NCBI RefSeq assembly: GCF_014646235.1
Contig: NZ_BMNB01000001.1
Span: 124,001 to 188,000, forward strand
Length of the DNA: 64,000 nucleotides
Source of the DNA: Micromonospora sonchi
GTDB lineage: Bacteria; Actinomycetota; Actinomycetes; Mycobacteriales; Micromonosporaceae
Direction: 5' to 3'
The notes under the pieces were generated by a model. That model searched no databases, was not told the origin of the DNA, and saw only the letters and a program-made list of their open reading frames with translations. The translations under genes were made by a program, and so were the position numbers. Shown here one piece after another: positions 17,216 to 25,794 of this stretch (its first letter is position 1; each line of letters begins with the position of its first letter).

Positions 17216-17414
17216 AGTGCGCAGCGTTGTCGCGACGAAATGTCCGAGAACGTGCGGGGGAACCAAACCGGGGGGATGCACGGGGCGGGCGGAGATGGGC
17301 GGCACACGTCCACCACCGACCGCCCCGTGCGCTGTGCGTAACTGCCCCGCGCGCTCAACGGTCGCGCGCGTAAGGTGGATGGTCGTGCAGCACCATCGTC
17401 CGACAGGAGCTTTC
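17216..17414 (+). promoter_or_regulatory. Structured 5' leader upstream of ahcY
   Basis: A 296-nt gap precedes ahcY. It holds GGGGGAACCAAACCGGGGGG (17256-17275) and a perfect 11-bp stem, 17278-17288 with 17320-17330, around a 31-nt loop. A -35-like TTGACT lies near 17183. The G-rich AACCAAAC motif recalls the core of c-di-AMP (ydaO) riboswitches, but the other conserved ydaO segments were not found. It does not match remembered SAH or SAM-IV consensus. A regulatory RNA is likely; the class is not assigned. Confidence 0.4.
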
Positions 17415-18941
17415 ATGACCAGCACCCTCCCGGCGTCCGTCAGCGGCGCGTCGTCCGAGGCCCGGCCGCGCACCCTCGCCGAGGGCGACTACAAGGTGGC
17501 GGATCTGTCGCTCGCCGAGTTCGGGCGCAAGGAGATCCGGCTCGCCGAACACGAGATGCCCGGGCTGATGGCGATCCGCCGCGAGTTCGCCGAGGCGCAA
17601 CCCCTCGCCGGCGCGCGAATCACCGGGTCGCTGCACATGACCATCCAGACCGCCGTTCTGATCGAGACCCTCGTCGCGCTCGGCGCGCAGGTCCGCTGGG
17701 CGTCCTGCAACATCTTCTCCACCCAGGACCATGCCGCCGCCGCGATCGTCGTCGGCCCGCACGGCACCCCCGAGGCGCCTGCCGGCGTGCCGGTGTACGC
17801 CTGGAAGGGCGAGACGCTCGAGGAGTACTGGTGGTGCACCGAAATGGCTCTGACCTGGCCCGACGGCCCGGCTGGTGATGACGGGGGAGCCATCGGTGGC
17901 CCCAACATGATCCTCGACGACGGTGGCGACGCCACCCTGCTCGTGCACAAGGGTGCGGAGTTCGAGAAGGCCGGCGCGGTGCCGCCGGTCGAGTCCGCCG
18001 ACTCCGAGGAGTACGCGGTCATCCTCGGACTGCTGCACCGCTCGCTGGCCGCCGACGGTCAGCGCTGGACCCGGATCGCCGCCGGCATCAAGGGCGTCAC
18101 CGAGGAGACCACCACCGGCGTGCACCGCCTCTACGAGATGCACCGCAACGGCACCCTGCTCTTCCCGGCGATCAACGTCAACGACTCGGTGACCAAGAGC
18201 AAGTTCGACAACAAGTACGGCTGCCGGCACTCGTTGATCGACGGCATCAACCGAGCCACCGACGTGCTGATCGGCGGCAAGATGGCGGTCGTGCTCGGCT
18301 ACGGCGACGTGGGCAAGGGCTGCGCCGAGTCGCTGCGCGGCCAGGGCGCCCGGGTGGTGGTGACCGAGGTCGACCCGATCTGCGCGTTGCAGGCCGCGAT
18401 GGACGGCTACCAGGTCGCCACCCTGGACGACGTGGTCGAGCAGGCGGACATCTTCATCACCGCCACCGGCTGCTTCGACGTCATCACCAACGAGCACATG
18501 GCCCGGATGAAGCACCAGGCGATCGTCGGCAACATCGGTCACTTCGACAACGAGATCGACATGGCCGGCCTGGCCAAGCGTTCGGACGTCACCCGGGAGA
18601 ACATCAAGCCGCAGGTCGACCTCTGGAAGTTCGACGACGGCCACGCGATCATCGTGCTCTCCGAGGGCCGTCTGCTGAACCTGGGCAACGCCACCGGTCA
18701 CCCGAGCTTCGTGATGTCGAACTCGTTCGCCAACCAGACCATCGCCCAGATCGAGCTGTACGCCAAGACCGCCGAGTACCCGATCGGCGTGTACGTGCTC
18801 CCCAAGCACCTGGACGAGAAGGTCGCCCGGCTGCACCTGGATGCGCTCGGCGCCAAGCTGAGCACTCTCACCGAGACGCAGGCCGCCTACCTCGGCATCT
18901 CCCCGGAGGGCCCGTTCAAGCCGGACCACTACCGCTACTGA
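17415..18941 (+). CDS. ahcY: S-adenosylhomocysteine hydrolase
   Basis: 508 residues; reversible NAD-dependent cleavage of S-adenosylhomocysteine to adenosine and homocysteine, needed to relieve inhibition of methyltransferases. Motifs: [16 protein letters not shown], the NAD-binding [29 protein letters not shown] and the C-terminal KPDHYRY. ATG is used because GACAGGAGC lies 5-10 nt upstream; upstream codons of the frame are leader RNA. B12-type radical SAM methylation elsewhere in the window would create its substrate, but this is a housekeeping gene. Confidence 0.96.
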   Translation: MTSTLPASVSGASSEARPRTLAEGDYKVADLSLAEFGRKEIRLAEHEMPGLMAIRREFAEAQPLAGARITGSLHMTIQTAVLIETLVALGAQVRWASCNIFSTQDHAAAAIVVGPHGTPEAPAGVPVYAWKGETLEEYWWCTEMALTWPDGPAGDDGGAIGGPNMILDDGGDATLLVHKGAEFEKAGAVPPVESADSEEYAVILGLLHRSLAADGQRWTRIAAGIKGVTEETTTGVHRLYEMHRNGTLLFPAINVNDSVTKSKFDNKYGCRHSLIDGINRATDVLIGGKMAVVLGYGDVGKGCAESLRGQGARVVVTEVDPICALQAAMDGYQVATLDDVVEQADIFITATGCFDVITNEHMARMKHQAIVGNIGHFDNEIDMAGLAKRSDVTRENIKPQVDLWKFDDGHAIIVLSEGRLLNLGNATGHPSFVMSNSFANQTIAQIELYAKTAEYPIGVYVLPKHLDEKVARLHLDALGAKLSTLTETQAAYLGISPEGPFKPDHYRY

Positions 18942-18948
18942 CCGAGAC

Positions 18949-18992
18949 CGCCGGACCGGGTCGACCCACTGTGCTGTCGGCCCGGTCCGGCG
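18949..18992 (+). terminator. Hairpin after ahcY
   Basis: A perfect 12-bp inverted repeat, CGCCGGACCGGG with CCCGGTCCGGCG, and a 20-nt loop, starting 7 nt after the ahcY stop. There is no T-run, which is common for actinomycete terminators. Confidence 0.65.
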
Positions 18993-19006
18993 TGTCGCGG
19001 TCGCAA

Positions 19007-19085
19007 TTGATCGACACCGTATCGACGAGATGGCGGTATCCCACGGGCCGTTTCACCGCAACTTCGCCGAAACGGAGTCGATCAA
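19007..19085. repeat. Long imperfect palindrome, dispersed element copy 1
   Basis: Two 31-nt arms, 19007-19037 and 19055-19085, are imperfect inverted copies (about 24 of 31 positions) around a 17-nt spacer. Each arm begins TTGATCGAC and contains CCGT-TCG-CGA. A second copy of the element lies at 31901-31973. Both copies are intergenic and close to a 41-bp-period array. It could be a miniature mobile element or a structured RNA. Confidence 0.7.
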
Positions 19086-19121
19086 TCAGGCGAGGGAGGC
19101 CGCAGTAAGGGCAGGGCGCGG

Positions 19122-19310
19122 GCTGCGGGGTGTCGGGGTGTTCGGGCCCGGTGGGCGACGCCGAGTTGCGGGATGTCGGGGTGCCCGGGCCGGTGAGGCT
19201 CTCCAACTGCGGTATGTGGGGGTGTCCGGGCTGGTTGAGGGCCCGAGTTGCGGTGGGCTGGTCGAGGGCCGGAGTTGCGGTGGGCTGGTTGAGGGCCGGA
19301 GTTGCGCGAC
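19122..19310 (+). repeat. Tandem array A, 41-bp period, six units
   Basis: Units begin with GTTGCGG-like sequence at 19122, 19165, 19206, 19247, 19274 and 19301, giving spacings of 43, 41, 41, 27 and 27. The long unit also contains TGTCGGGGTGTCCGGGC and GGTTGAGG; the 27-nt units lack the middle part. Array B at 31431 has the same unit and nearly the same spacing series. 41 is not a multiple of three, so this is not a protein repeat. Confidence 0.8.
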
Positions 19311-19338
19311 GGCGCCGGGCGGGTGCGGAAAAGGGCGG

Positions 19339-19494
19339 TCAGCTCGGCCGGTCGTGGCGGCGGGGGCGGATCCAGGTCCAGACGCACCAGGCGAGCCAGG
19401 TCAACGAGACCAGCGCGGCCAGGGTGCGTAGCCGCAGCGCGCTGAGCAGCAGCACCACCGCCAGCACGGCCAGCCAAGGGCCGAAACCTCTCAC
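19339..19494 (-). CDS. Small membrane protein, 51 residues
   Basis: A minus-strand frame from GTG with GGAGGT four bases upstream. It starts MRGFGPWLAVLAVVLLLSAL, followed by RLRTLAALVSLTWLAWCVWTWI and a basic tail RPRRHDRPS. This is two closely spaced hydrophobic segments with a positive C-terminus, an inside-positive small membrane protein. The ribosome site, composition and intact frame support a real gene. It is divergent from mtrA and downstream of a repeat array. The family is not recognised. Confidence 0.55.
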   Translation of the reverse strand: MRGFGPWLAVLAVVLLLSALRLRTLAALVSLTWLAWCVWTWIRPRRHDRPS

Positions 19495-19816
19495 CTCGAC
19501 CTCCGATGATCCACCCACAGCCGGCCGGACGCACCTCGGGACCTGTCGTCCGGCGGGTGATCAGGCGTGTCGCTGCGGGGTACGGCGGGCGGGCCTGTTT
19601 CGGGCACGCGTACTCCTTGATGGTGGGGGCGGTGGCGCGCGGGGGCGCGGCCAGGAATCATGGTGACACGCGTGACCCGCCGGGTGGATTTCCCGCCGCC
19701 GGGCGGGCTCGCGATGGTGTCACCCAGCGGTGCCGGGCGCGACGAGCGTGGCGGCAGTAGCGTGCCGGGTGACGCCGACCCCCACCGAACTTTGACGGGA
19801 TGGAAGCATTAACCCC
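19495..19816. other. Intergenic region upstream of mtrA
   Basis: About 320 bases between the start of the small minus-strand gene and mtrA, so promoters for both are expected. A hairpin-capable GC-rich stretch (GTGACCCGCCGGGTGG) lies near 19673-19688. No convincing -35/-10 pair or open frame with a ribosome site was seen. Confidence 0.4.
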
Positions 19817-20506
19817 ATGAGAGCCCGGGTACTGGTGGTCGACGACGACCCCGCGCTCGCCGAGATGCTCGGCATCGTCCTGCGCAGCGAAGGTTTCATG
19901 CCGTCCTTCGTGGCGGACGGGGAACGGGCGCTGGCCGCGTTCCGCGACAACCGGCCCGACATCGTCCTGCTCGATCTGATGCTGCCCGGGATGAGCGGCA
20001 TCGACGTGGCGCGGGCGATCCGGGCCGAATCGGGCGTGCCGATCGTCATGCTGACCGCCAAGAGCGACACCGTCGATGTCGTGCTCGGCCTCGAGTCTGG
20101 GGCCGACGACTACGTGGTGAAGCCGTTCAAGCCCAAGGAGCTGGTGGCCCGGATGCGGGCCCGACTGCGGCGGGGCGAGGACGCGGCGCCGGAACTGCTC
20201 ACCATCGGCCCGCCCGGCAACCAGATCGCAATCGACGTGCCGGCGCACACCGTCAGCCGCAACGGCGAGGAGGTGAAGCTGACCCCGTTGGAGTTCGATC
20301 TGCTGGTCGCGTTGGCCCGCAAGCCGCGTCAGGTCTTCACCCGGGAGGTGCTGCTGGAGCAGGTGTGGGGGTACCGGCACGCGGCGGACACCCGGCTGGT
20401 GAACGTGCACGTGCAGCGGCTGCGCGCCAAGATCGAGCCGGATCCGGAGCGGCCGGAAATCATCCTCACCGTGCGGGGCGTGGGCTACAAGGCGGGCACC
20501 GGATAG
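19817..20506 (+). CDS. mtrA: MtrA response regulator, OmpR family
   Basis: 229 residues. Receiver domain 1-120 with acidic pocket DDD (9-11), phosphoacceptor D53 in LLDLMLPG and KPF near 107; winged-helix DNA-binding domain 130-227 ending RGVGYKAG. It is paired with the histidine kinase MtrB and lipoprotein LpqB immediately downstream, the conserved actinobacterial MtrAB-LpqB system that controls cell-wall hydrolases, division and osmotic responses. Only a weak GGAAG lies upstream of the ATG. Confidence 0.95.
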   Translation: MRARVLVVDDDPALAEMLGIVLRSEGFMPSFVADGERALAAFRDNRPDIVLLDLMLPGMSGIDVARAIRAESGVPIVMLTAKSDTVDVVLGLESGADDYVVKPFKPKELVARMRARLRRGEDAAPELLTIGPPGNQIAIDVPAHTVSRNGEEVKLTPLEFDLLVALARKPRQVFTREVLLEQVWGYRHAADTRLVNVHVQRLRAKIEPDPERPEIILTVRGVGYKAGTG

Positions 20507-20518
20507 CCTGGTCGCACT

Positions 20519-22279
20519 GTGACCACCTCCCCGATTCCGGATCTCGACACGACGTCCCGCCGGCGCGGTGCCGGGTGGGAGCTGTGGCGTGGGTTCACCG
20601 GTCGGGGGGCCCGGCTGCTCGCCGGCCTGCACCAGACCTGGCGGCGTTCGTTGCAGGTGCGTGTGGTGACCATCACCCTGGTGGTGTCGAGTCTGCTGGT
20701 CGGTGGGTTCGCGTACCTCATCGCTGACAAGATCACCAACATTCTGCTGGACAACGCCAAGACCGACGTCCGGCTGCGGCTGACCAGCGGCGCGGAGTAC
20801 GCGGCGAAGCAGTTCAGCCTCTACAGCCAGCCGCAGGAGGCGCAGTTCCAGGAGACCATCGACGGGACGGTCAACTACCTGGCCGGGGGTGACCCGCAGC
20901 AGACCAGCGGGGTGGTGGTGGCACTCACCGCCGAGGGCTCCGGCGAGATGATCGTGCCCCGCAGCTCGCCCGCGGTGGACTTCCAGCCGCTGATCAGCCC
21001 GGAACTGCGGGCCGCGGTGGCCGGCGGCAACGTGGCCAACCAGATCCGCACCGGCCGGCTCGGCAACGACGGCAGGGCGACGAAGTACCTCGTCTACGGC
21101 TCGCCGGTGCCGACCCGATTCGGTCAGGTGGAGCTGTACTACTTCGTACCGTTGACGTTGCAGGACACCACGGCCGGTCAGGCACGGGCCACCGTGGTGG
21201 CCACCGGCGTCGCCCTGGTGCTGCTGCTCGGCGTCCTCGCCGCGCTGGTGACCCGGCTGGTGGTGATCCCGGTGCGGGTGGCCGCCCGGACCGCCCAGCG
21301 GCTCTCGGCCGGGCTGCTCGACCAGCGGATGGCGGTCAACGGCGAGGACGATCTCGCCCTGCTCGCCGCGTCGTTCAACCAGATGGCCACCAACCTGCAA
21401 CGGCAGATCCTCCGCCTTGAGGAGATGTCGCGGTTGCAGCGCCGGTTCACCTCGGACGTCTCGCACGAGCTGCGGACCCCGCTGACCACGGTACGGATGG
21501 CGGCCGATCTGATCTTCGCCGAGCGCGACGGGTTCGACCCGGCGGTGGCCCGTAGCGCCGAGCTGCTCCAGGCCGAGCTGGACCGGTTCGAGGAGTTGCT
21601 GACCGACCTGTTGGAGATCAGCCGGTTCGACGCGGGTTTCGCGGTGCTCGACGCCGAGCCGACCGACCTGGTGCCGGTGGTGCACCGGGTGGTGGACCGG
21701 CTCGCCGGGCTGGCCGAGCGGGTCGGAGTCGAGGTCGAGCTGGACGTCCCGACCGCTCCGGTGATCGCCGAGATAGACCCGCGGCGGGTCGAGCGGGTGC
21801 TGCGCAACCTGGTCGGCAACGCCGTCGAGCACGGCGAGGGCCGGCCGGTACGGATCACTCTCGGCATCGACGAGACCGCCGTCGCGATCACCGTCCGCGA
21901 CCACGGCGTGGGGCTCAAACTCGGCGAGGAGAAGTTGGTCTTCAACCGCTTCTGGCGGGCCGACCCGTCGCGGGCCCGGCAGACCGGCGGGACGGGGTTG
22001 GGGCTGTCGATCAGCCTGGAGGACGCGCGGTTGCACGGCGGCTGGCTCGAGGCGTGGGGCGCACCGGGGCAGGGCGCCCAGTTCCGGCTCACGCTGCCGG
22101 CGCGGGCCGGCGACCGGCTCACCACCTCGCCGCTGCGTCTGGTGCCAGCGGACGCCACGCCGCCGTTCGCCGGGGTGGCCGGCAACGGCCTGCTGAGCAT
22201 CGGTCCGAGCCCGGTCGGTGGGCTCGCGATCGTCCCGGCGCCGGTCGAGCCGGAGCGGGGCGCGGAGGTGGGTTCGTGA
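20519..22279 (+). CDS. mtrB: MtrB sensor histidine kinase
   Basis: 586 residues. Membrane helices near residues 40-65 and 220-245 flank an extracytoplasmic sensor of about 155 residues; then HAMP, a DHp domain with H316 in SDVSHELRTPLTTVR, and an ATPase domain (NLVGNAVEHGEG, DHGVGL, GGTGLGLSI). It phosphorylates MtrA. The GTG start is 12 nt after the mtrA stop, and its own stop overlaps the lpqB start. The roughly 40 C-terminal residues after the kinase core are low-complexity. Confidence 0.95.
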   Translation: MTTSPIPDLDTTSRRRGAGWELWRGFTGRGARLLAGLHQTWRRSLQVRVVTITLVVSSLLVGGFAYLIADKITNILLDNAKTDVRLRLTSGAEYAAKQFSLYSQPQEAQFQETIDGTVNYLAGGDPQQTSGVVVALTAEGSGEMIVPRSSPAVDFQPLISPELRAAVAGGNVANQIRTGRLGNDGRATKYLVYGSPVPTRFGQVELYYFVPLTLQDTTAGQARATVVATGVALVLLLGVLAALVTRLVVIPVRVAARTAQRLSAGLLDQRMAVNGEDDLALLAASFNQMATNLQRQILRLEEMSRLQRRFTSDVSHELRTPLTTVRMAADLIFAERDGFDPAVARSAELLQAELDRFEELLTDLLEISRFDAGFAVLDAEPTDLVPVVHRVVDRLAGLAERVGVEVELDVPTAPVIAEIDPRRVERVLRNLVGNAVEHGEGRPVRITLGIDETAVAITVRDHGVGLKLGEEKLVFNRFWRADPSRARQTGGTGLGLSISLEDARLHGGWLEAWGAPGQGAQFRLTLPARAGDRLTTSPLRLVPADATPPFAGVAGNGLLSIGPSPVGGLAIVPAPVEPERGAEVGS

Positions 22280-24075
22280 GGCGTCGACTGCTCAGTGCCG
22301 CGCTCGGCGGCGCACTGGTGCTGGCGGGCCTGGGCGGTTGCGGCATCCCCGACCGCACCGCGGTCCAGATCGAGCAGCGTGGACCGGCCGCGGAGACCAG
22401 TTGGTCGTCGGGGCGGGGCAGCGAGCCACCGACCCGGGCGGCCAGCGGCAGCGACGCCGAGGGATTCGTGCGGAACTTCCTGGCCGCGGCGGCGGGCGAG
22501 CCGGATCGGGCGTACGAGCGGGTCAAGCAGTTCATCGCGCCGACCCACCGGGCCGGGTTGCAGGAGAAGCAGGGCAGCGAGGTGGCGCTGTCGGTGGTAC
22601 GCCTCACCGACAACCCGGTGATCACGCCGGACGTGGACAGCATCAAGGTCACCATCACGGTGCAGCAGGTCGGGCTGCTGCGGGCCAACGGCATCCTCGT
22701 GCCGCCGCTGGCCACCGAGACGACGTACGAGTTCCGGCTGGTCAACGCCGGGCCGGTGGGTCAGGACGACATCGGCTTCTACGTCAGCGACCCGCCGAAC
22801 CTGTTGTTGCTCAGCGACGAGGCGCTGCGCCAGTACTACCAGACCAAGTCGATCTACTTCTGGAATTCCGACCGCACCCGGCTGGTGCCGGACCAGCGTT
22901 ATCTCTCCTCGGCGGTGCCCCCGGAGCGCCGGGTGAGCGAGGTGGTCCGATGGCTGACCGCGGGCCCGTCGGAGTGGCTGCGGATCGGCGTCTCCGGCCT
23001 GCCCGACCGGACCGAGATGATCAACAACGCCACCGGCTCGGACGGCCGGTGGGAGGTCAACCTCGACATGCCCGGCGCCGACGAACAGCGCCTGGAGCAG
23101 CTCGCCACCCAGCTGGCCTGGTCGCTCCAGGACATGGACCTGGACGGCACCTTGGAGATCAAGATCCTCAACCAGCCCCGCAAGCTGGTCGACCTCGGTG
23201 AGCAGCGGTCGACCAACCAGTTGTACGGCTTCGACGAGAGCGCTCAGCGGTTCTGCGTCTACGAGGGGGCGATCCACGCGCTCGCCGTGGGCAACGAACT
23301 GCCCGGCTTGGTCCCGGTGGCGGCCGAGGCGAACCGCGACGTGGTCTCCGCGGGGCTGCGTCGCGCCGGCGGGGACGTGCTGGCCGCGCTGGTGCTCGCC
23401 GGGGAGAACGGCCGGCAGCGGCTCGCCGTCGGCCGCGGCCAGGAACTGGTGGAAACCTTCGTCACCAGCGAGTCCGCACACACCACCATGGGCCGGCCGG
23501 TCTGGATCCGTACCGACGGCGGTCGACCCTCGGGGTTGGTGGTCGCCGACGGCGGCCTCTACCGCTTCGACGACCACGCGGTGCTGCGACCGGTGTCGCT
23601 GGGGCTGCCCGGCCGGGTCAGCGCGGTGGCGGCCGCTCTGGACGGGCACCGGATCGCCGTGATCGTCGGCGGTGCGCTGTACGTCGCCGCGATCAGCTGG
23701 GAGGGCGGGGTGCCCACCGTCGGCCCGGCCCGGCGGCTGGTCATCTCCCTGCACAACCCGACGGCGGTGGACTGGGCGGGGGAGAGCCGACTGGTGGTGG
23801 CCGGCTCGGCCGGTCGGCCGGCGATCTACGACGTCAGCGTCGACGGCGCGTTGGAGACCCGGCTGCGGGACGACACCGGTGCCGCCGCCACCCAGCTGAG
23901 CGCGGTTCCCGCCCAGCTCTCCCCGCTGGCCGGTTCGTTCATGTACGAGGCCAACGGCGTCATCTACCGCAGCAACCCCTTCCAGCGGCTCGGGCGGGAA
24001 CACGTCCAGGACGTCACCCCGCCGCCGGCGGGAGTGCACGCGGGCTACCCCACCGCCCCCTTCTTCCTGTACTGA
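22276..24075 (+). CDS. lpqB: Lipoprotein LpqB, GerMN plus propeller
   Basis: 599 residues. The lipobox LGGC puts the acylated Cys at residue 22, so it is exported and lipid-anchored. Residues 60-190 are an LpqB N-terminal domain, about 195-320 a GerMN domain, and the C-terminal half a beta-propeller-like LpqB domain. It modulates MtrB activity in mycobacteria. The GTG start overlaps the mtrB stop (GTGA); readings from further upstream belong to mtrB in another frame. Confidence 0.93.
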   Translation: MRRRLLSAALGGALVLAGLGGCGIPDRTAVQIEQRGPAAETSWSSGRGSEPPTRAASGSDAEGFVRNFLAAAAGEPDRAYERVKQFIAPTHRAGLQEKQGSEVALSVVRLTDNPVITPDVDSIKVTITVQQVGLLRANGILVPPLATETTYEFRLVNAGPVGQDDIGFYVSDPPNLLLLSDEALRQYYQTKSIYFWNSDRTRLVPDQRYLSSAVPPERRVSEVVRWLTAGPSEWLRIGVSGLPDRTEMINNATGSDGRWEVNLDMPGADEQRLEQLATQLAWSLQDMDLDGTLEIKILNQPRKLVDLGEQRSTNQLYGFDESAQRFCVYEGAIHALAVGNELPGLVPVAAEANRDVVSAGLRRAGGDVLAALVLAGENGRQRLAVGRGQELVETFVTSESAHTTMGRPVWIRTDGGRPSGLVVADGGLYRFDDHAVLRPVSLGLPGRVSAVAAALDGHRIAVIVGGALYVAAISWEGGVPTVGPARRLVISLHNPTAVDWAGESRLVVAGSAGRPAIYDVSVDGALETRLRDDTGAAATQLSAVPAQLSPLAGSFMYEANGVIYRSNPFQRLGREHVQDVTPPPAGVHAGYPTAPFFLY

Positions 24076-24079
24076 GCGC

Positions 24080-24778
24080 ATGCTCAGCGGGTTGTGGACG
24101 GATCTGGCCGACCTGGTGCTGCCCGCCGAGTGCGCCGGGTGCCGGGAACCGCGCCCGGGGCTGCGACGCGCCATGTGCCCGGAGTGCGTACGCGCACTGC
24201 GGGTGCTGCGGCCCGGACCGGTGCGGCCGGTGCCGGCTCCGCCAGGGTTGCCACCCTGCCACGCCCTCGGGGCGTACGGCGGGCCGCTGCGGGAGAGCCT
24301 GTTGGCGTACAAGGATCACGGCCGGCACGCCCTGGCCCGGCCGCTGGGCGAGTTGCTCGCCGAGGTCGTGGCGGCGGCGGTCGGTGCGGCGCGTCCGGTG
24401 CTGCTGGTGCCGGTGCCGGACACCCCGGCGGCCGCCCGCGCCCGCTACGGCGACCACCTGGGCCGGCTGACCCGGCACTGCGCACGCCGGCTGCGTGCGG
24501 CGGGGTGGCCGGTACAGGTGCGCCGGCCGGTACGCGCGACACCCCGGCCGGACTCGGTCACGCTGGACAGCGCCGGCCGGGCGGCAGCGGCCGTGAACGC
24601 GTTCCGCGCCCGATCGGGCACCGGTCCGGTGCCGCCGGGCACGACGGTGGTCCTGCTGGACGACATCGTCACCACCGGGGCCACCCTCGCCGCGATCAGT
24701 CGGGTGCTGGCCGCGCAGGGGTTGTCCCCGTCGCTGGCGGCGGTGCTGGCCGCGACCCGGAAAAGGCACCAACGGTGA
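24080..24778 (+). CDS. ComF family phosphoribosyltransferase-like protein
   Basis: 232 residues. An N-terminal zinc-ribbon-like part carries CAGC and CPEC, then a phosphoribosyltransferase fold with the PRPP loop VLLDDIVTTGATLAAIS (about residues 193-209). ComF proteins support DNA uptake in naturally competent bacteria; the role in actinomycetes is unclear. It starts 4 nt after lpqB, so it is probably cotranscribed with mtrAB-lpqB. Confidence 0.9.
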   Translation: MLSGLWTDLADLVLPAECAGCREPRPGLRRAMCPECVRALRVLRPGPVRPVPAPPGLPPCHALGAYGGPLRESLLAYKDHGRHALARPLGELLAEVVAAAVGAARPVLLVPVPDTPAAARARYGDHLGRLTRHCARRLRAAGWPVQVRRPVRATPRPDSVTLDSAGRAAAAVNAFRARSGTGPVPPGTTVVLLDDIVTTGATLAAISRVLAAQGLSPSLAAVLAATRKRHQR

Positions 24779-25022
24779 CCGTCCGTGTTTCCGTTTCACC
24801 CCTTCGTGTATGAGCTGCGTAAATCACTCGGCGGTATCGGGGACCGGGGGTGACTGTCGGGCGAACAAGAGTTAGCGTTTGCCTGTCGAGGGTAGGAAGG
24901 CCAGCTCACCTACTCCCGGCGGTGAGAGGAGGCGTAGCCGTATCGACCGGTCGACGCCGAGCGGGACTCCTTCCCGGGCGTGCGGCCGGATTTCTCGAAG
25001 ACCGTCCGAACGAGGAGGTCAC

Positions 25023-25658
25023 GTGGACATCGTGGTCAAGGGCCGTAACGTCGAAGTGCCGGACCATTTCCGGGTACACGTAGCAGACAAGCTCGCAAAG
25101 ATCGAACGTTACGACCACAAGCTGATTCGTGCCGACGTCGAACTGTTCCACGAGCGCAATCCGCGCCAGGCCGACCATTGCCAGCGGGTGGAGATCACCT
25201 GCTACTCCCGGGGTCCGGTGATCCGGGCGGAGGCCTGCACCAGCGACTTCTACAGTGCGCTGGACGCGGCGATCGCCAAGCTCGACGCCCGGCTGCGCCG
25301 CGCCGCCGACCGGCGTCGCATCCACCGTGGCCGGCCGCCGCTGTCGGTCGCCGCCGCCACCGCTGGCCTGCCGGTGACGGACCTGCCCGCGTTGGCCGCG
25401 TCGACCGCCACCGCCACCGCCACCGCGGTCGCCGAGCGGCCGGAGGAGGACGAGTACGACGAACACGACGACCAGCCGTGGCACATCGCGCGGGAGAAAA
25501 TCCATCCGGCCGAACCGATGACCGTGGACGACGCGCTGTTCCAGATGGAACTCGTCGGCCATGACTTCTACCTGTTCCAGGACAAGGAGTCCGGCCGGCC
25601 GAGCGTGGTCTACCGGCGGCACGCCTACGACTACGGCATCATCTCGCTGGCCCTCTGA
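25023..25658 (+). CDS. hpf: Ribosome hibernation promoting factor, long form
   Basis: 211 residues. N-terminal HPF/RaiA domain 1-105 (MDIVVKGRNVEVPDHFRVHVADKLAKIERYD), a variable Ala/Thr/acidic linker at about 110-155, and a C-terminal dimerisation domain from about 155 (FYLFQDKESGRPSVVYRRHAYDYGIISL). The long form dimerises ribosomes in stationary phase. GTG is preceded by GAGGAGG; upstream codons of the frame lie in the 244-nt gap after comF and have no site. Confidence 0.94.
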   Translation: MDIVVKGRNVEVPDHFRVHVADKLAKIERYDHKLIRADVELFHERNPRQADHCQRVEITCYSRGPVIRAEACTSDFYSALDAAIAKLDARLRRAADRRRIHRGRPPLSVAAATAGLPVTDLPALAASTATATATAVAERPEEDEYDEHDDQPWHIAREKIHPAEPMTVDDALFQMELVGHDFYLFQDKESGRPSVVYRRHAYDYGIISLAL

Positions 25659-25711
25659 TCGGCGGTGCCGGCTCGGGGTGGAGGTCCGACCCCGAGCCGG
25701 CGGCCCCCGGC

Positions 25712-25794
25712 CCCACCGGTTCGCCGGCCCCGGCTCTCCACCCACCGGTTCGCCGGCCCCGGCTCTCCACCCACCGGTTCGCCGGCCCCGGCCG
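25712..25794. repeat. 29-bp tandem triplicate
   Basis: Three copies of a 29-bp unit (anchor ACCGGTTCGCCGGCCCCGG at 25715, 25744 and 25773) fill the gap between hpf and the convergent GNAT gene and end at the GNAT stop codon. The copies are nearly identical, which suggests recent slippage duplication. Confidence 0.85.

Noticed and set aside
17216..17414. Confident c-di-AMP or SAH riboswitch call
   Set aside because: Only the G-rich AACCAAAC segment resembles ydaO; other conserved segments are missing and SAH-type motifs were not found. Kept as an unassigned leader.
19122..19310. CRISPR-like array
   Set aside because: Units are contiguous variants with no unique spacers of constant length, no cas genes, and period shifts between 27, 41 and 43.
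25712..25794. CRISPR or coding repeat
   Set aside because: The three units are directly abutting, with no spacers; the region is between convergent genes and ends at a stop codon.
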